Source: an uncultured Lachnospiraceae bacterium (GTDB lineage: Bacteria > Bacillota > Clostridia > Lachnospirales > Lachnospiraceae). Taken from it: a stretch of 5,289 nt of DNA. The stretch is from NCBI GenBank assembly GCA_910588885.1, contig CAJUSQ010000160.1:1-5289 (forward strand), written 5' to 3'. Made by a program: the position numbers and the translations under genes. A model generated the notes under the pieces. It saw only the letters and a list, made by a program, of their open reading frames with translations, ran no database searches and was not told where the DNA came from. This document shows positions 4,844 to 5,289 of the stretch, piece by piece (within the stretch, counting starts at the first letter, position 1; each line of letters starts with the position of its first letter).

Positions 4844-5289
4844 CTAAAATTGACCCGTCCGAATAAGCTCTTTCCTATGCTGCATATGGATTCCAATATG
4901 CCCGATTCCCAGGACTACCGCGGAAATCATAAGCCAGATCACCTTGCCATAGATCCCCAGAAGGAAAAAAGCAAGAACCGGCAACGTTGCGCCTGCAAGG
5001 GGAATCCCTAAGAAGCTGCTGTAAAAATCCGATTGCTTCCGCCCGCTTCGGAAATAGCGAATCCACCATAATTCATACATTGCCATACATAGGCAGGCCC
5101 CAATCAGCCACCAGGTCCAATTTGACCAGCCGCTCAAATTAAAATCGTCAAAAATCAGCACGCATATTGTCGTAAAAGCTTCCCCTGCCCTTTCGAACAG
5201 CAGCAATCCCCCCTTTTCCTTTTCCGCGGTATATCGGTTCTTTCTGAACTTTGGGTATGACAGCACCGCAATTAAGCCGTCAGATAAGT
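4844..5289 (-). CDS. Multi-pass membrane protein of unknown function, 5' end outside the window
   Basis: I do not recognise a family. The frame stays open to the right edge: upstream of the GTG at 5266 it reads LSDGLIA with no stop and no ribosome binding site, so the real start probably lies beyond 5289 and the GTG is not trusted. The visible protein has an apparent soluble or interfacial segment rich in Lys/Arg/Glu (FRKNRYTAEKEKG) and a moderately hydrophobic stretch FTTICVLIFDDF. Three clear membrane helices follow: WTWWLIGACLCMAMYELWWI, FLGIPLAGATLPVLAFFLLGIYG and VIWLMISAVVLGIGHIGIHM. The tail HRKELIRTGQF is short and basic, probably cytoplasmic. The gene converges on the kinase-like gene with 32 bp between the two stops and no recognisable terminator. 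Confidence 0.7.
   Translation of the reverse strand, partial: LSDGLIAVLSYPKFRKNRYTAEKEKGGLLLFERAGEAFTTICVLIFDDFNLSGWSNWTWWLIGACLCMAMYELWWIRYFRSGRKQSDFYSSFLGIPLAGATLPVLAFFLLGIYGKVIWLMISAVVLGIGHIGIHMQHRKELIRTGQF

Overview
The window looks like a chromosomal segment of a Gram-positive anaerobe of the Clostridia, probably Lachnospiraceae or a relative. The evidence is strong AGGAGG-type ribosome binding sites, a Na+-translocating biotin-dependent acyl-CoA decarboxylase gene set, a DacF-like D,D-carboxypeptidase and moderate GC content. The genus cannot be fixed from the sequence alone. No rRNA, tRNA, CRISPR array or intact transposase is visible.

Layout. Positions 1-2591 hold a minus-strand operon read right to left: the carboxyltransferase subunit (2591-1170), an OadG-type small membrane subunit that overlaps it by 4 bp in a GTGA stop/start (1173-394), and a biotin carrier protein (274-35). 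The operon has a clear sigma-A-type promoter (TTGAAT, 17 bp, TATAAT) at 2664-2636. An 18-bp Rex-like inverted repeat lies just upstream of it. The beta subunit, the membrane Na+ pump expected in such systems, is not in the window and would lie beyond position 1. Upstream and also on the minus strand is a secreted D-Ala-D-Ala carboxypeptidase (4151-2787), whose N-terminal linker contains two 60-bp tandem repeats. Divergent from it, on the plus strand, is a small P-loop kinase-like protein (4296-4811). A multi-pass membrane protein on the minus strand (4844 to beyond 5289) is cut by the window's right edge.

How the genes work together. The carboxyltransferase should move CO2 from an acyl-CoA (methylmalonyl-, malonyl- or glutaconyl-CoA type) to biotin on the carrier protein. 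The OadG-type subunit anchors the soluble parts to the membrane pump, and decarboxylation of carboxybiotin then drives Na+ export. The other three genes show no evident functional link to this complex.

Most notable point. The biotin carrier gene is broken. Its reading frame keeps the family N-terminus, the Ala/Pro linker and the first strand of the biotinyl domain, then stops before the biotin-attachment motif. Homology ends at about position 38, and the sequence beyond it starts GTAGGCGG when read leftward. This resembles the GTAAGCG-type terminus of IS66-family insertion sequences, so an insertion (or an assembly junction) may have inactivated the decarboxylase. I see no convincing wholly new system. 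The other points of interest are the lipoprotein-like N-terminal extension on the OadG subunit, the candidate Rex operator, and the tandem repeat in the carboxypeptidase.
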